64,000 nt of DNA from the NCBI RefSeq assembly GCF_004000785.1, contig NZ_BILX01000021.1, positions 1 to 64,000 of the forward strand, in the 5' to 3' direction. The stretch's first letter is position 1, and each line of letters starts with the position of its first letter. Both the position numbers and the translations under genes were made by a program. Of the stretch, positions 44,264-53,600 are shown piece by piece. The notes below the pieces were generated by a model, which worked only from the letters and a program-made list of their open reading frames with translations, was not told where the DNA came from and ran no database searches. Source of the stretch: Paenibacillus ehimensis NBRC 15659. Lineage in GTDB: Bacteria > Bacillota > Bacilli > Paenibacillales > NBRC-103111.

Positions 44264-45194
44264 TGCCTCCCGCAGCTCCCCACACGGCGCCCGCCAGCAG
44301 CTCGTACGAACGAAGACGGCTTTCGTAGTCGGACGCCAGCGTCACGATCATCAATTCGTCGCAGCCGCAATCCCTCTGCAGCTGCTCCAATGCCGCTTTC
44401 ACTTGTCGCGGAGTTCCGATGAACGGCTTGGGTCGGTCTGCTCCGCTGCCGCCGCCTTCCGGCTGCGGCAGCCGCTTCGATTCGGCCGCGAGCCTCTGCG
44501 CTTCTTCTTCCGTATCCGCGCAGAAGACGCTCACGGCCACGATTACACGCGGGACGGCACCCAAGGACGTTGGCCGGAACTCCCGGATATACGCGGAAAG
44601 CACCTCCGCTCCGTCACGGTCGCTCATGAAGTGGCCGAACACGTACCCGGTCCCGAACTCCGCGGCATACGAGGCGCTTTTCCGATTCGTCCCAAGCAGC
44701 CACACCTCCGGGTCGGCAGGAGGAACGGGCATGGCCCTGACGGGCACATCCTCCACGCGAAATTCGTCGGCAAAGAAGGCGGACAAAGCACGGAGCGATT
44801 CGGGCAGCTGCCGAACATTTTCCAGAAAATTTCCACTTAGCGCCATGCTCGTATGCGCCGACCCTCCCGGGGCCCGGCCGATTCCGAGATCGATCCGCCC
44901 TGGGTACAAGGCCGCTAGCAGCCGAAACGTCTCGGCCACCTTGATCGGCTTGTAATGCGGCAGCAGCAGCGCTCCCGAGCCGAGCCGTATCCGCTCCGTG
45001 TGCGCGCCGATATGCGACAGCAGCACTTCCGGAGCAGGACAAGCCAGCTCCGGCATATCGTGATGCTCCGCGGCCCAATAGCGCGAATAGCCCAGCTTCT
45101 CAGCCGTCCGCGCAAGTCTGCGCGCTTGCGCCAAAGCGGCTGCGGCATCCGCCCCTTCGAGCAAAGGAACAAGATCCAGTACGCTTAGCTTCAT
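44250..45194 (-). CDS. LLM-class (luciferase-like) flavin-dependent oxidoreductase
   Basis: 314 aa from the ATG at 45194 with GAGAGGAG upstream. TIM-barrel of the bacterial luciferase group 1 type (MsnO8/YhbW-like): RYWAAEHHDMP near 42-52, IRLGSGALLLPHYKP, DLGIGRAPG, EVWLLGT, and IGTPRQVKAALEQL near the end. These use FMN or F420 with oxygen for monooxygenation; the substrate is unknown. It lies 121 bases downstream of an SDR gene on the same strand. Confidence 0.88.
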   Translation of the reverse strand: MKLSVLDLVPLLEGADAAAALAQARRLARTAEKLGYSRYWAAEHHDMPELACPAPEVLLSHIGAHTERIRLGSGALLLPHYKPIKVAETFRLLAALYPGRIDLGIGRAPGGSAHTSMALSGNFLENVRQLPESLRALSAFFADEFRVEDVPVRAMPVPPADPEVWLLGTNRKSASYAAEFGTGYVFGHFMSDRDGAEVLSAYIREFRPTSLGAVPRVIVAVSVFCADTEEEAQRLAAESKRLPQPEGGGSGADRPKPFIGTPRQVKAALEQLQRDCGCDELMIVTLASDYESRLRSYELLAGAVWGAAGGISTA

Positions 45195-45315
45195 GTGCGT
45201 GATTGCTCCTCTCAGGGCTTGCTTCATTCTTCTAAGTTTATCCAACATCTGCCGCGTCATCAACTTTACCGCGTGACGGGGCGGCTTCTGTGCTGAAATT
45301 GGCAACGATAAAGCC

Positions 45316-46095
45316 TCAGTTCCAAAATCCGCCGTCCGAGTGGATGATTTGTCCCGTCACCCACCCCGCGTCGTCACCGGCCAGGAAACGGATCAACCGT
45401 GCGGCATCTTCCGGCTGTCCGATGCGTCCCATCGGAAATTTGGGAAGCAGCGCCCGCTTCAGCGCAGCGTCCATCCATCCCGAATCGGTCGGTCCGGGAT
45501 CGACCGCATTGACCGTGATCCGGTGAGGGGCCAGTTCCGCCGCGAGCGAGACGGTAAACGCCGAGATGGCCCCTTTGGTCGCGACATACGCCAGATTTCC
45601 CGGCATCGGACCTTTGTCTTGTCCCGATACCAGATTGATGATCCGTCCGCCGCTCCCGCCTTTCAACCTGCGGGCAAATTCCACAGACAGCATGCAAGTG
45701 CCGCGAACATTGACGGCGTGATGCGCATCGAGAATATCTGCGTTCAGCGCCTCGAAACCGACTTCCTCGCAATGCGTTGCATTATTGATCAATATAAACG
45801 GGGTGCCCAGCCGGTGCTGCACTTCATCCAGCAGCCGGATCGCCGAGTCTGTTCCGGCTAAATCGAGTTCCATCGACGCGGTTCTTACGCCGAGCGCGAC
45901 AAGCTCCTCGGACATCTGCCTCGGCCAGTCCCGGTCGCTTCCGTAAGGCTGAGCTTCGTCGTATTTGCGCCAATGGGTAAAAAACAGATCGGCGCCCTCT
46001 TCGGCGAGCGCTCGGGCAATAGCGCTTCCGATGCCGCTTCGGCGGCTCACTCCCGTGACAATGGCAATTTTGCCTTGCAGTCTTTTCTCGTTCAT
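45316..46095 (-). CDS. Short-chain dehydrogenase/reductase
   Basis: 259 aa from the ATG at 46095, behind ACGGAGGGGA; the frame continues upstream but without a site. Cofactor motif TGVSRRSGIGSAIA (about 13-26), NNAT, catalytic Ser/Tyr/Lys in SGQ and YVATKGA (YxxxK), PGPTDS loop. The inserted loop DEAQPYGSDRDW resembles the 3-oxoacyl reductases annotated FabG-like in Bacillus (YwfD/YhdF group). Its 5' leader is interrupted by a group II intron whose 3' end lies 67 bases before this ATG. Confidence 0.9.
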   Translation of the reverse strand: MNEKRLQGKIAIVTGVSRRSGIGSAIARALAEEGADLFFTHWRKYDEAQPYGSDRDWPRQMSEELVALGVRTASMELDLAGTDSAIRLLDEVQHRLGTPFILINNATHCEEVGFEALNADILDAHHAVNVRGTCMLSVEFARRLKGGSGGRIINLVSGQDKGPMPGNLAYVATKGAISAFTVSLAAELAPHRITVNAVDPGPTDSGWMDAALKRALLPKFPMGRIGQPEDAARLIRFLAGDDAGWVTGQIIHSDGGFWN

Positions 46096-46162
46096 ACGAT
46101 CCCCTCCGTATAGATAGGGACGCGGCGGTGTGAACTGCCGGAGATGCAGCAATTCCCGGTAA

Positions 46163-48043
46163 ATCGAGTAGGAGGAGGCGGCTAGCCTCCGTCCTCTCAC
46201 ACCACCGTACATGCGGGTCCGCATACGGCGGTTCCGAAAGGTTAACAAAGCTCCAAATATCGAGAAAGTAAGCTTTTCAGCCCTTTCGCTTCCCAATAGG
46301 AAGTCGGAAGGGCATTGTTTGTGTTACGAGACATTTCCCATGCTCCTCGCCTTGAGTTTGCCATAACAAAGCAAGCCCAGTTCGGCACGCCCAGTGCCCG
46401 AAGTTCGCGGATTCGAGTGCGTACCCGTTTCCACTGTTTCCATAGGCACATTCGTAACCTCCGGCGAATCCATTGGTCAAACTTCCCGCAATGGCTTTTA
46501 GCTGAGGCTAGTCGGAAATAACCGATCCAACCCATCATGTAGCGATTTAGTTGGATGATGCGGTCTTCCATCGAGATCGGTCGCGTACGGTTCGTCAGTT
46601 CGCGGACCTTCTCCTTGAAACGGGAGATCGTCTTCGGCGCTAATCGAATTGTCGCTTTCTTGTCGTTCAGGAAGCTGAAGCCGAGGAACTTGCGGTTCCA
46701 CGGTCGGTCCACCGCGCTTTTGTCTCGATTCACTTTCAATTTCAGCTTTCCTTCCACGAAGTCTGTCACCGACTTCAAGACGCGTTCACCTGCGCGTTTG
46801 CTTGCCACGAAGATGTTGCAGTCATCCGCATAACGGACGAATCGCAAACCTCGCTTGGTCAATTCTTTGTCTAGGTCATCCAGTAGGATGTTGGCCAAGA
46901 GCGGACTAAGCGGGCCGCCTTGCGGCGTTCCTTCTTCGGTTCGCTCAAGCGCTCCATCCGCCATAACACCTGCGTTCAGGTAGGCTCGGATCAATTTCAG
47001 GATCCGTTTGTCCGTCACTTTTCGGGCTACCCTTGCCATCAGCATGTCATGGTTTACCCGGTCAAAGAATTTCTCCAAATCCATGTCGACGACCCATCGA
47101 AGGCCGCTCTGGATGTAGCGCTGCGCTTGTTTCACCGCGTCATGGGCTCGTTTTCCCGGGCGAAAGCCGTAACTGTGCCACGAGAAATGAGCGTCGAAGA
47201 CCGGGTTCAACACTTGAAGAAGGGCCTGCTGGAGAAAGCGGTCCATGACGGTCGGGATACCAAGCAGCCTCACGCCGCCTCCGGGTTTGGGGATTTCTAC
47301 CCGTTTGACTGGCGAGGGTCTGTAGCTTCCCGTCAGGAGTGCAGCTTTCACCGCTTCCCAGTGTGTCTTCAGGTAAACTTGTAGATGTGCTACCGTTACG
47401 CCGTCCACACCGGGTGCTCCTCCGTTCTGAACCACTCGCTTGTACGCGAGTCGAAGGTTGTCCCCTTCGAGCATTCGCTCCAACAGCTCGTATTGGTCTT
47501 CGCGAGTGGAGGGCGCGATTTGTGCCGACGAAGAACTCGGCGCTTCGGCATACCCTGACGGCTTCACCGCTTCTCTTTGCCGCAAGCTCTCTTGCGAGAT
47601 TTCCTGCTCTCTCTGCTCTTCATGCGAACGCATCGGTTTCCACTCTCCTTTCGGTTCGGTCCTTTCGGTTCCCGGCGTCCCGTACTCCCGTACTATGACC
47701 TCTGCTGACTCCTGCGGATTCAGCGCGGCTTCTCAGTCGCGGTTACGAAGTGACTTCGCGTATTCCGCGGGCCTCCCCAGATAAGAACGTCATCTTTCTG
47801 CCCGCAACCACTGGAGTTTACAGGGGTAGCCCTTGGCGACTTTGGATTTCGTCATGTAGTGGTGACTCATCCGACTAGCCCCGCCTCAAATCCAGTTCGT
47901 GTACCTTGGCTCGTGCATTTGCCTCCAGCTTCCTTCAGATTCCACCTCGCGGTGGACACCCTTGCTCTTGGCTAACGGTAGGCGTTCGCCAGCCCCCGTT
48001 CGGGACTTTCACCCTAGAGATGACGCCCATGCTGGGCGTACAC
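46163..48043 (-). mobile_element. Group IIC intron, apparently intact
   Basis: On the minus strand the 5' end is GTGTACGCCCAGCATGGGCG (48043 downward), then the domain I segment CTAGGGTGAAAGTCCCG. The maturase lies in domain IV. Domain V is the stem from about 46234 to 46198 (AACCGCCGTATGC ... GCATGTACGGTGGTG), and domain VI ends CCTACTCGAT at 46163. About 1.88 kb is the usual size. The 5' exon ends in an intrinsic terminator (hairpin then TTTTTGA), the classic insertion site of group IIC introns. Ends are set from family knowledge and may be off by a few bases. Confidence 0.85.
46242..47633 (-). CDS. ltrA: Group II intron reverse transcriptase/maturase
   Basis: 463 aa. Reverse-transcriptase motifs RT0-RT7: GAPGVDGVTV, GVRLLGIPTV, SYGFRPGKRAHDAV, DMDLEKFFDRVNHD, GTPQGGPLSPLLANILLDDLD and the catalytic FVRYADDCNIF (YADD near 268). 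Maturase domain X follows (about 350-450). There is no HNH endonuclease domain, as expected for class IIC. It is encoded inside the intron and its stop lies eight bases before domain V. It splices the intron RNA and copies it into new sites. No frameshift is seen, so it is likely functional. Confidence 0.95.
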   Translation of the reverse strand: MRSHEEQREQEISQESLRQREAVKPSGYAEAPSSSSAQIAPSTREDQYELLERMLEGDNLRLAYKRVVQNGGAPGVDGVTVAHLQVYLKTHWEAVKAALLTGSYRPSPVKRVEIPKPGGGVRLLGIPTVMDRFLQQALLQVLNPVFDAHFSWHSYGFRPGKRAHDAVKQAQRYIQSGLRWVVDMDLEKFFDRVNHDMLMARVARKVTDKRILKLIRAYLNAGVMADGALERTEEGTPQGGPLSPLLANILLDDLDKELTKRGLRFVRYADDCNIFVASKRAGERVLKSVTDFVEGKLKLKVNRDKSAVDRPWNRKFLGFSFLNDKKATIRLAPKTISRFKEKVRELTNRTRPISMEDRIIQLNRYMMGWIGYFRLASAKSHCGKFDQWIRRRLRMCLWKQWKRVRTRIRELRALGVPNWACFVMANSRRGAWEMSRNTNNALPTSYWEAKGLKSLLSRYLELC

Positions 48044-48226
48044 TCAAAAAGCGGATACCATAAGGTATCCGCTTGCCGGGTGTCGGGCTCGTTCCCATAG
48101 CGTCCCTGTAATGGCGACAGACAGGCACACCTCTCCCGTTAAACCGATCGGGATCGTGCGCTATCCGGTTCGTCAACCATTACAAAGTGCCTGCCATCGG
48201 GTAAATTCCCCTTTCCTGCATCTCTG
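48044..48226 (-). ncRNA. Promoter-to-terminator untranslated RNA or leader of unknown class
   Basis: A sigma-A promoter (48261-48232, minus) would start RNA near 48226. About 150 bases later an intrinsic terminator ends it (AAGCGGATACC at 48049-48059 pairs with GGTATCCGCTT at 48064-48074, then TTTTT on the minus strand). No gene of size lies between. The RNA can fold: 8-bp arms at 48177-48184 and 48107-48114 (TGTAATGG with CCATTACA) pair perfectly. I could not match it to 6S, SRP, tmRNA or a known riboswitch. Without the intron the terminator would lie about 70 bases before the SDR start, as in an attenuator. Confidence 0.5.
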
Positions 48227-48231
48227 GCCTG

Positions 48232-48261
48232 ATTGTACCAAGAACTGGCGTTATCGGTCAA
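48232..48261 (-). promoter_or_regulatory. Sigma-A promoter of the untranslated RNA
   Basis: On the minus strand TTGACC (48261-48256), 18-base spacer, TACAAT (48237-48232). Confidence 0.65.
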
Positions 48262-48288
48262 TCCGGTGCATCGCCTCACCTTCCTGTC

Positions 48289-48317
48289 TTGATTCCTTTG
48301 CCCGAATAAGCTATACT
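48289..48317 (+). promoter_or_regulatory. Sigma-A promoter of T-box-serS
   Basis: TTGATT (48289-48294), 17-base spacer, TATACT (48312-48317), giving a start near 48324, just before the T-box leader. It is back to back with the minus-strand promoter at 48232-48261. Confidence 0.75.
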
Positions 48318-48323
48318 ACAAAA

Positions 48324-48535
48324 AATTGAATGACCGACCATTTGCCTGTGAAGAGCATCCAACTCGGAGGCGTTCTCGTTAAAGGGACCGATACCGTCCC
48401 TCAAGTGAACCGGGCCCGCCCGTTAACGCGGAACCAAAGCGGATCGGACCGCCATGCGTTCCGGTCAAGTTGGGTGGCACCGCGAGACAAGCGCTCCTCG
48501 TCCCAAAAGGATAGAGGGCGCTTTTTGTCATTTTC
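48324..48535 (+). promoter_or_regulatory. T-box leader of serS
   Basis: The conserved T-box sequence lies at 48471-48484 (TGGGTGGCACCGCG) and is followed by a terminator hairpin (AGCGCTCCTC ... GAGGGCGCT, 48490-48522) and a T run. Uncharged tRNA-Ser should stabilise the antiterminator and allow serS expression. The stem I and specifier region (about 48340-48440) is compact; I could not assign the specifier codon with confidence. Confidence 0.85.
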
Positions 48536-48556
48536 CGAAAAAAGGAGCGGTACCAC

Positions 48557-49846
48557 ATGCTGGACATTCACTGGATTCGCCAAAATCACGAGAGGGTACA
48601 AACGGTCGCCGATCAAAAAGGCATCGCCGTATCCGTCGCCGAACTGCTCGCCTGGGACGAGAAGAAGCGAAATCTGCTTCAGGAGACTGAGAAGCTGCGC
48701 CACGCCCGAAACAAGCTGTCGGAGGAGATCGGCAGCCTCGTCCGTTCGGGAGGCCATCAAGAAGCCGCACCGTTGAAACGTAACGTGAAAGATCTGGGCG
48801 GCCGCTTGGCGGAGACGGAACCGGAGCTGGCCGAGGCGCAGCGGCAGTTCGAACAGCTGATGCTGCGCATCCCGAACATCGTATCTCCCGACACGCCTGT
48901 CGGACGTTCGGATGCGGACAATATTGAAATTCGGCGTAACGGGACGCCGCCCGCTTTCGCTTTCGAGCCCAAAGACCACGTAGCTCTCGGCGAGCTTCAC
49001 CGGATGATCGACATCCCGCGCGGCGTCAAGACGGCGGGAACCCGGAACTATTACCTGCGGGGCCCCGGAGCGCTGCTGCACCGCGCCGTGCAGCAGCTTG
49101 CGGTGGATTTGCTGGTAAGCCGGGGCTTTACGCTCATGGAGGTTCCGCTGCTCGTACGCGCGGATGCCCTGACCCATACGGGCTACTTCCCCTTCGGCCA
49201 AGACCAGGTGTACCGAATCGCGGACGAGGACAAGTGGCTGGTCGGCACCTCGGAAGTGCCGCTTGTTTCGTATTGCAGCCATGAGGTGGTCGACGTCCGC
49301 GAACCGCTCATGCTTGCCGCCGTCTCGTCGTGTTTTCGAAGCGAGGTCGGCTCGGCAGGCAAAGACGTGCACGGCTTATACCGCGTGCATCAATTTTCCA
49401 AAGTGGAGCAGGTCATCGTATGCGAAGCCGAGCTTGACCGTTCCGAGCCGCTGCTGGAGGACATCACGAGCAACGCGGAAGAGCTTTTGCAGCTTTTGGA
49501 GCTGCCCTACCGGGTCATGGCCGTCTGCACCGGCGATATGTCGCAAAAAACGTATAAGCAGTACGATATCGAAACTTGGATGCCAAGCCGCCAAGCTTAC
49601 GGCGAAACCCATTCGTCGTCCCACCTGCTCGATTTCCAGGCGCGCCGTTCAAACATACGGTACCGCGATTCGGCCGGCAAGCTGCGCTACTGCCATACGC
49701 TCAACAATACGGCCGTCGCTTCGCCGAGAATCCTCATCCCGCTGCTGGAGAATCACCAGGCCGAGGACGGCTCGATCCGGATTCCGCCGGCGCTGCGCCC
49801 GTACATGAACGGCATGGAGCGGCTGCTCCCTTCGTCCGGGGAATGA
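48557..49846 (+). CDS. serS: Seryl-tRNA synthetase
   Basis: 429 aa, ATG behind AAAGGAGCGG. N-terminal coiled-coil arm (about 25-105) that grips the long variable arm of tRNA-Ser, then the class II catalytic domain: motif 2 around CFRSEVGSAGKDVHGLYRVH and motif 3 NTAVASPRILIPLLENHQ. It charges tRNA-Ser (and tRNA-Sec if present) with serine. Controlled by the T-box leader just upstream. Ends well before a bidirectional terminator. Confidence 0.96.
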   Translation: MLDIHWIRQNHERVQTVADQKGIAVSVAELLAWDEKKRNLLQETEKLRHARNKLSEEIGSLVRSGGHQEAAPLKRNVKDLGGRLAETEPELAEAQRQFEQLMLRIPNIVSPDTPVGRSDADNIEIRRNGTPPAFAFEPKDHVALGELHRMIDIPRGVKTAGTRNYYLRGPGALLHRAVQQLAVDLLVSRGFTLMEVPLLVRADALTHTGYFPFGQDQVYRIADEDKWLVGTSEVPLVSYCSHEVVDVREPLMLAAVSSCFRSEVGSAGKDVHGLYRVHQFSKVEQVIVCEAELDRSEPLLEDITSNAEELLQLLELPYRVMAVCTGDMSQKTYKQYDIETWMPSRQAYGETHSSSHLLDFQARRSNIRYRDSAGKLRYCHTLNNTAVASPRILIPLLENHQAEDGSIRIPPALRPYMNGMERLLPSSGE

Positions 49847-50046
49847 AGGCATAGCGGGCTGGCGTCCCGCCAATACTGCCGCTGCCTGGCATCCCGCTTC
49901 TCATGCGCTTCTGCGCGCAACTTCTTCAGCTCGGCGTCCGGCAACGGCTTGGCAGGCGTCTCCGTGCTGATGACGACCAGACGCGCGGAAGGTTCTGAGC
50001 TAACCGGGGCGCCTCGCCCTCACGGGTCCGAACGAAAAAGATATGC
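49847..50046 (-). pseudogene. Possible gene remnant downstream of serS
   Basis: Between serS and its terminator the minus strand reads coding-like (frame around 50010-49860: RLVVISTETPAKPLPDAEL then KKLRAEAHEKRDARQRQYW), but there is no start with a ribosome site, and the frame runs into serS antisense. It may be the stump of a displaced gene or chance. Nothing else is seen in this spacer. Confidence 0.25.
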
Positions 50047-50077
50047 AAAAAGGCCGGGGTTGCGACCCGGCCTTTTG
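50047..50077. terminator. Bidirectional terminator
   Basis: AAAAGGCCGGG pairs with CCCGGCCTTTT around a seven-base loop; T runs exist on both strands. It separates serS from the convergent membrane-protein gene. Confidence 0.85.
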
Positions 50078-50091
50078 TACTCTAACCTGAA

Positions 50092-50517
50092 CTAGAATGC
50101 GTATGGGAACTTCATCAGTGTAACGACAAGAAAGAAGATGATGCCGTTAATCACGCTAAGCGTTTTGATGGAGCCGATCTGAGCCTTGATGCTGCCGCCG
50201 GACGGATCCTGCAGCGCCTTGCGCATTTTGCTGCCGAGAATGCCTGTCAGCGCTCCGATGGCAAGGAACAGAACGACCGCCAGCACCATCCAAAGCACCG
50301 AATACTGCGCCTTGCTGACCAGATAACCGCCGGACAAAAATGCGATCACGAGCGCCAGCTGCCCCGCACGGTTGGCGGCAAACAATACATTCAAGAATCC
50401 GAACTGCGCCGTTCCCGATTGCAGCGCCTCTACCCGCATCGCCAAAAACGGCAGCATGAGATAAAAGCCCATCAATATGGCGCCGAGCACATGTAAATAC
50501 AAAAACACTTGCTGCAT
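50092..50517 (-). CDS. Small four-helix membrane protein of unknown function
   Basis: 141 aa from the ATG at 50517 with AGGGAGG upstream; it then begins MQQVFLYLHVLGAILMGFYL, a membrane helix. Four helices in all (about 2-25, 45-65, 72-95, 115-138), with a polar loop QDPSGGSIKAQ before the last. It resembles DUF2269-like or CopD-like small membrane proteins in size, but without recognised metal ligands. It has its own sigma-A-like promoter (50591-50562) and follows the RND gene. Confidence 0.75.
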   Translation of the reverse strand: MQQVFLYLHVLGAILMGFYLMLPFLAMRVEALQSGTAQFGFLNVLFAANRAGQLALVIAFLSGGYLVSKAQYSVLWMVLAVVLFLAIGALTGILGSKMRKALQDPSGGSIKAQIGSIKTLSVINGIIFFLVVTLMKFPYAF

Positions 50518-50561
50518 AATCCCGGGACCCTCCCTATTCAACCTCGTTTTCTCTCTCCCCT

Positions 50562-50591
50562 AGTATACAAGAATACGAGGTTCCTAAGCAA
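50562..50591 (-). promoter_or_regulatory. Sigma-A-like promoter of the small membrane protein
   Basis: On the minus strand TTGCTT (50591-50586), 18-base spacer, TATACT (50567-50562). Confidence 0.5.
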
Positions 50592-50604
50592 ATTCAGAAC
50601 GGGC

Positions 50605-53600
50605 TTACGGATGGACCGCTTTACCTGCTTTCGCCGCGCGTTTGTCGCGCCACTTCTGCAAAATTACGAACAGCGACGGCACGACGATCAGCGTCAGCAT
50701 GGTCGAATACAGCAGTCCGGAAATAATCGTAATTCCCATCGGGCGCCACAGATTCCCGCCCATAATCGTCATCGGCAGCAAGCCGCCAATCGCCGTAGCC
50801 GTCGTCAGCAGAATCGGCCGGAGGCGCGCTTTCCCCGCTTCCGCTACCGCTTCGTACAGAGGCAGCCCGCGTTCGCGCGCCTGCTCGATAAATTCGATCA
50901 GAATGATCCCGTTTCGCACCACGATGCCCGCCAAGCTGACGAGCCCCATGAGCGCCATAAAGCCGATCGGCGAACCTGAAAGGAACAAACCGATGATCGC
51001 GCCGCCGGCTGCCAAATAGACGGTCGAGAGAATGAGCAGCGGAATTGACAGCGAGTAAAACTGCATGACCATAATGATGTAAATCAGCAAAATAACGATG
51101 ACCGACAGCTTCCCAATCGAGGCGAACGCTTCGTTACGCTCTTCGTTTTCCCCGCCGAACTGGATCGAGTAGCCGGCAGGAATATCGTAGCTTTTCAGCT
51201 TGGCTTGCAGATCCTTCACAATATCGTCCGCCAGCCGGTCCTGCGTATAGCTGCGCACGGTAATCGTCCGGGTCTGGTCGCGGTGATGAATCGACTTGAT
51301 CATTTGGCTGGTACGGATATCTCCCAGCTCGCGCATCTGAACCGTACCGCCTTTTTGCGTCGACACGTACATTTTTTTCATCGTTTCCACCGGGTCGGCG
51401 GAACGCATCTTGGCGTACAAAGTCACGTCGATCAGATCTTCGCCTTTCTGCATCTCCGACACCTCAAGACCTTCGGTTGCAATCCTCAGCGTCGTGGAAA
51501 GATCTTTCTCGTTCACGCCGAACAGGCTCAGCTTCGCCTGATCCGGTTCTACCTCGTAGGTGTTCATGGCCTCTCCGACATCGTCGGTTACGCTGATCGC
51601 ACCCGGGATTTCTTTCAGCATCGCTTGAATGTCCGCCGAAATCTGGCGAAGCTCGGAAAGCTCGCTTCCGCTGATGCGCAAGGCAATCGGCGCGCCGACC
51701 GGGGGGCCTTGCTCCAGCTCGCGCGGCGTAATCTCCACATCGGAGGGGAACATCGCCTTGAGCTGCTCACGCCACTGTACGACGGCGGCTTTCGTATTCA
51801 GCTGCTTCATATCGACCTTAACGAACAGCTGTCCGATCGAGATGCCCGTCTGATCCGCTTCCGTGTAATAAAAATGCGGAGCCGTCCGTCCGGCATAAGC
51901 CGACACAAAGCGCACGCCCGGCTGCTCTTCCATCCATGCCGCCGCTTTGCGGATCGTAAACTCCGTTTCGGCAAACTGACGTCCGGACGGAAGCTTGAAA
52001 TCGATGAGCATCTCTTCCTTCTCCGCAGGCGGGAAATACTGCACCCCAAGCAGCGGCATCAAGCCGAAGGCGGAGGTGCCCAGCAGCAGCGCAGCGAGCC
52101 CGGTCAGCAGCGGACGCCGCAAAAAGCGGTGAATCTGCTTGCCGTAAAAGGCGCTCAGCCTTGCGATCGGCTTGCCGAGCAGACCCGGCGTTTCCGTTCC
52201 TTCGTTTCCGGGTACGCCCCCCGCAGCTTTGAGCGGCTTGGCCTTGGAGCCTTTGCGGCGAAGCCGCCGCTCGCCCACCCATTGGCGGAAAATCGGAACA
52301 ATCGTCAGCGACATCGCCATGGAAGCCGCAAGAGACAACGAAATGACGACCGGAAGTGGTCGAATGAAGCTACCGATGTTGCCCTGCAGGAAAAACAGCG
52401 GCAAAAACGCGGCGGCTGTCGCAATCGTCGCCGTCAGGATCGAAATGGCCACATCGCGGCTTCCCTCCAGCGAGGCCGTAGCCGGATCGTCGCCCAGCTG
52501 CAGGCGGCGCTGAATGTTGTCGTTCACGACGATGGCGTCGTCGACCAGAATTCCGAGCACGATGACAAGCGCGACGATCGTAATCTGATTCAAATCGATT
52601 CCCATCGCTTCAACGGGAATAAAGCCGATCGTAATCGACACCGGAATGGCCAAGGCCACGATCAGCGAGGTGCCGAACGTCAATCCGAGAGAGCAGACGA
52701 CGATGACCGAAAGAATTCCCATCAGCAGCTCTCTGCCCAGCTCGTTGAACAGATGGTCCAGACTTTCCTTCTGCGTGAACAGCGACTCGATTTTTACATT
52801 GGCCGGCAGCTTCGGCTTGAGCTCGGCAACCTTCATGTCGATGCGCTTCTGCAGCGACGGGACATCCGTGCCTTTCTCCGAATTGATGACCAGATCGAGG
52901 ACGGGCTTTCCTTTATGTAAAATGGACACTTCTTTTTTCTTCGACCGCAGCTTGACGTCGGCGACATCTTTGACCTTCAGCGCGCTGCCGGGAGGCAAGC
53001 CCAGAAGCTCCGTATTCGCGATATCCTCGGCGGACTTCCATTCCCCGCCCATATTGACGTAATACTGCTTGGCGCCTTTGTCCACCGTACCGAGCGGCAC
53101 CCGGTCATGCTTATTTTTCAGCGATTGCGCCACGATGCCCCACGGCAGCCTGAGCGTATCCAGCTTGTCGGTGTCGAGCGTGATCGCCACTTCCTGCTCG
53201 GGCAGGCCGACGACCTCGACGTTGCTTACGCCGGGGACGGTTGCAAGCTGCTTCTTCCAGGAGTCCATCGTCGTCCGCAGCGACTCCAGCTCCTCCGGCG
53301 TCTCCACGACAAAATGCAAAATTTGCGCCGCAATTTTGCTCAGATCGTCGTTCACTTCCGGTTGGTGCGCGCCCTCCGGCAGGTCGTCTTGCGCGGACTG
53401 CACCTTCTGGCGCAGCGAATCCCACGCCCTGCGGATATCCGTGTCCGACTTCAGCTCGACTTGAATGACCGACACGTTGGCGGCCGAAGTGGAGCTGAGA
53501 ACCTTGATGCCGCTGATTTCCTTAATTTTATCTTCCAGCGGACGGGTGACGAACTGCTCCACCTTTTCCGGCGAGGCCCCCGGATAGACGGTTTTCACCA

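Noticed and set aside
48044-48226. 6S RNA, SRP RNA, tmRNA or a known riboswitch
   Set aside because: None of the conserved motifs I know for these classes was visible; kept as an unassigned RNA.
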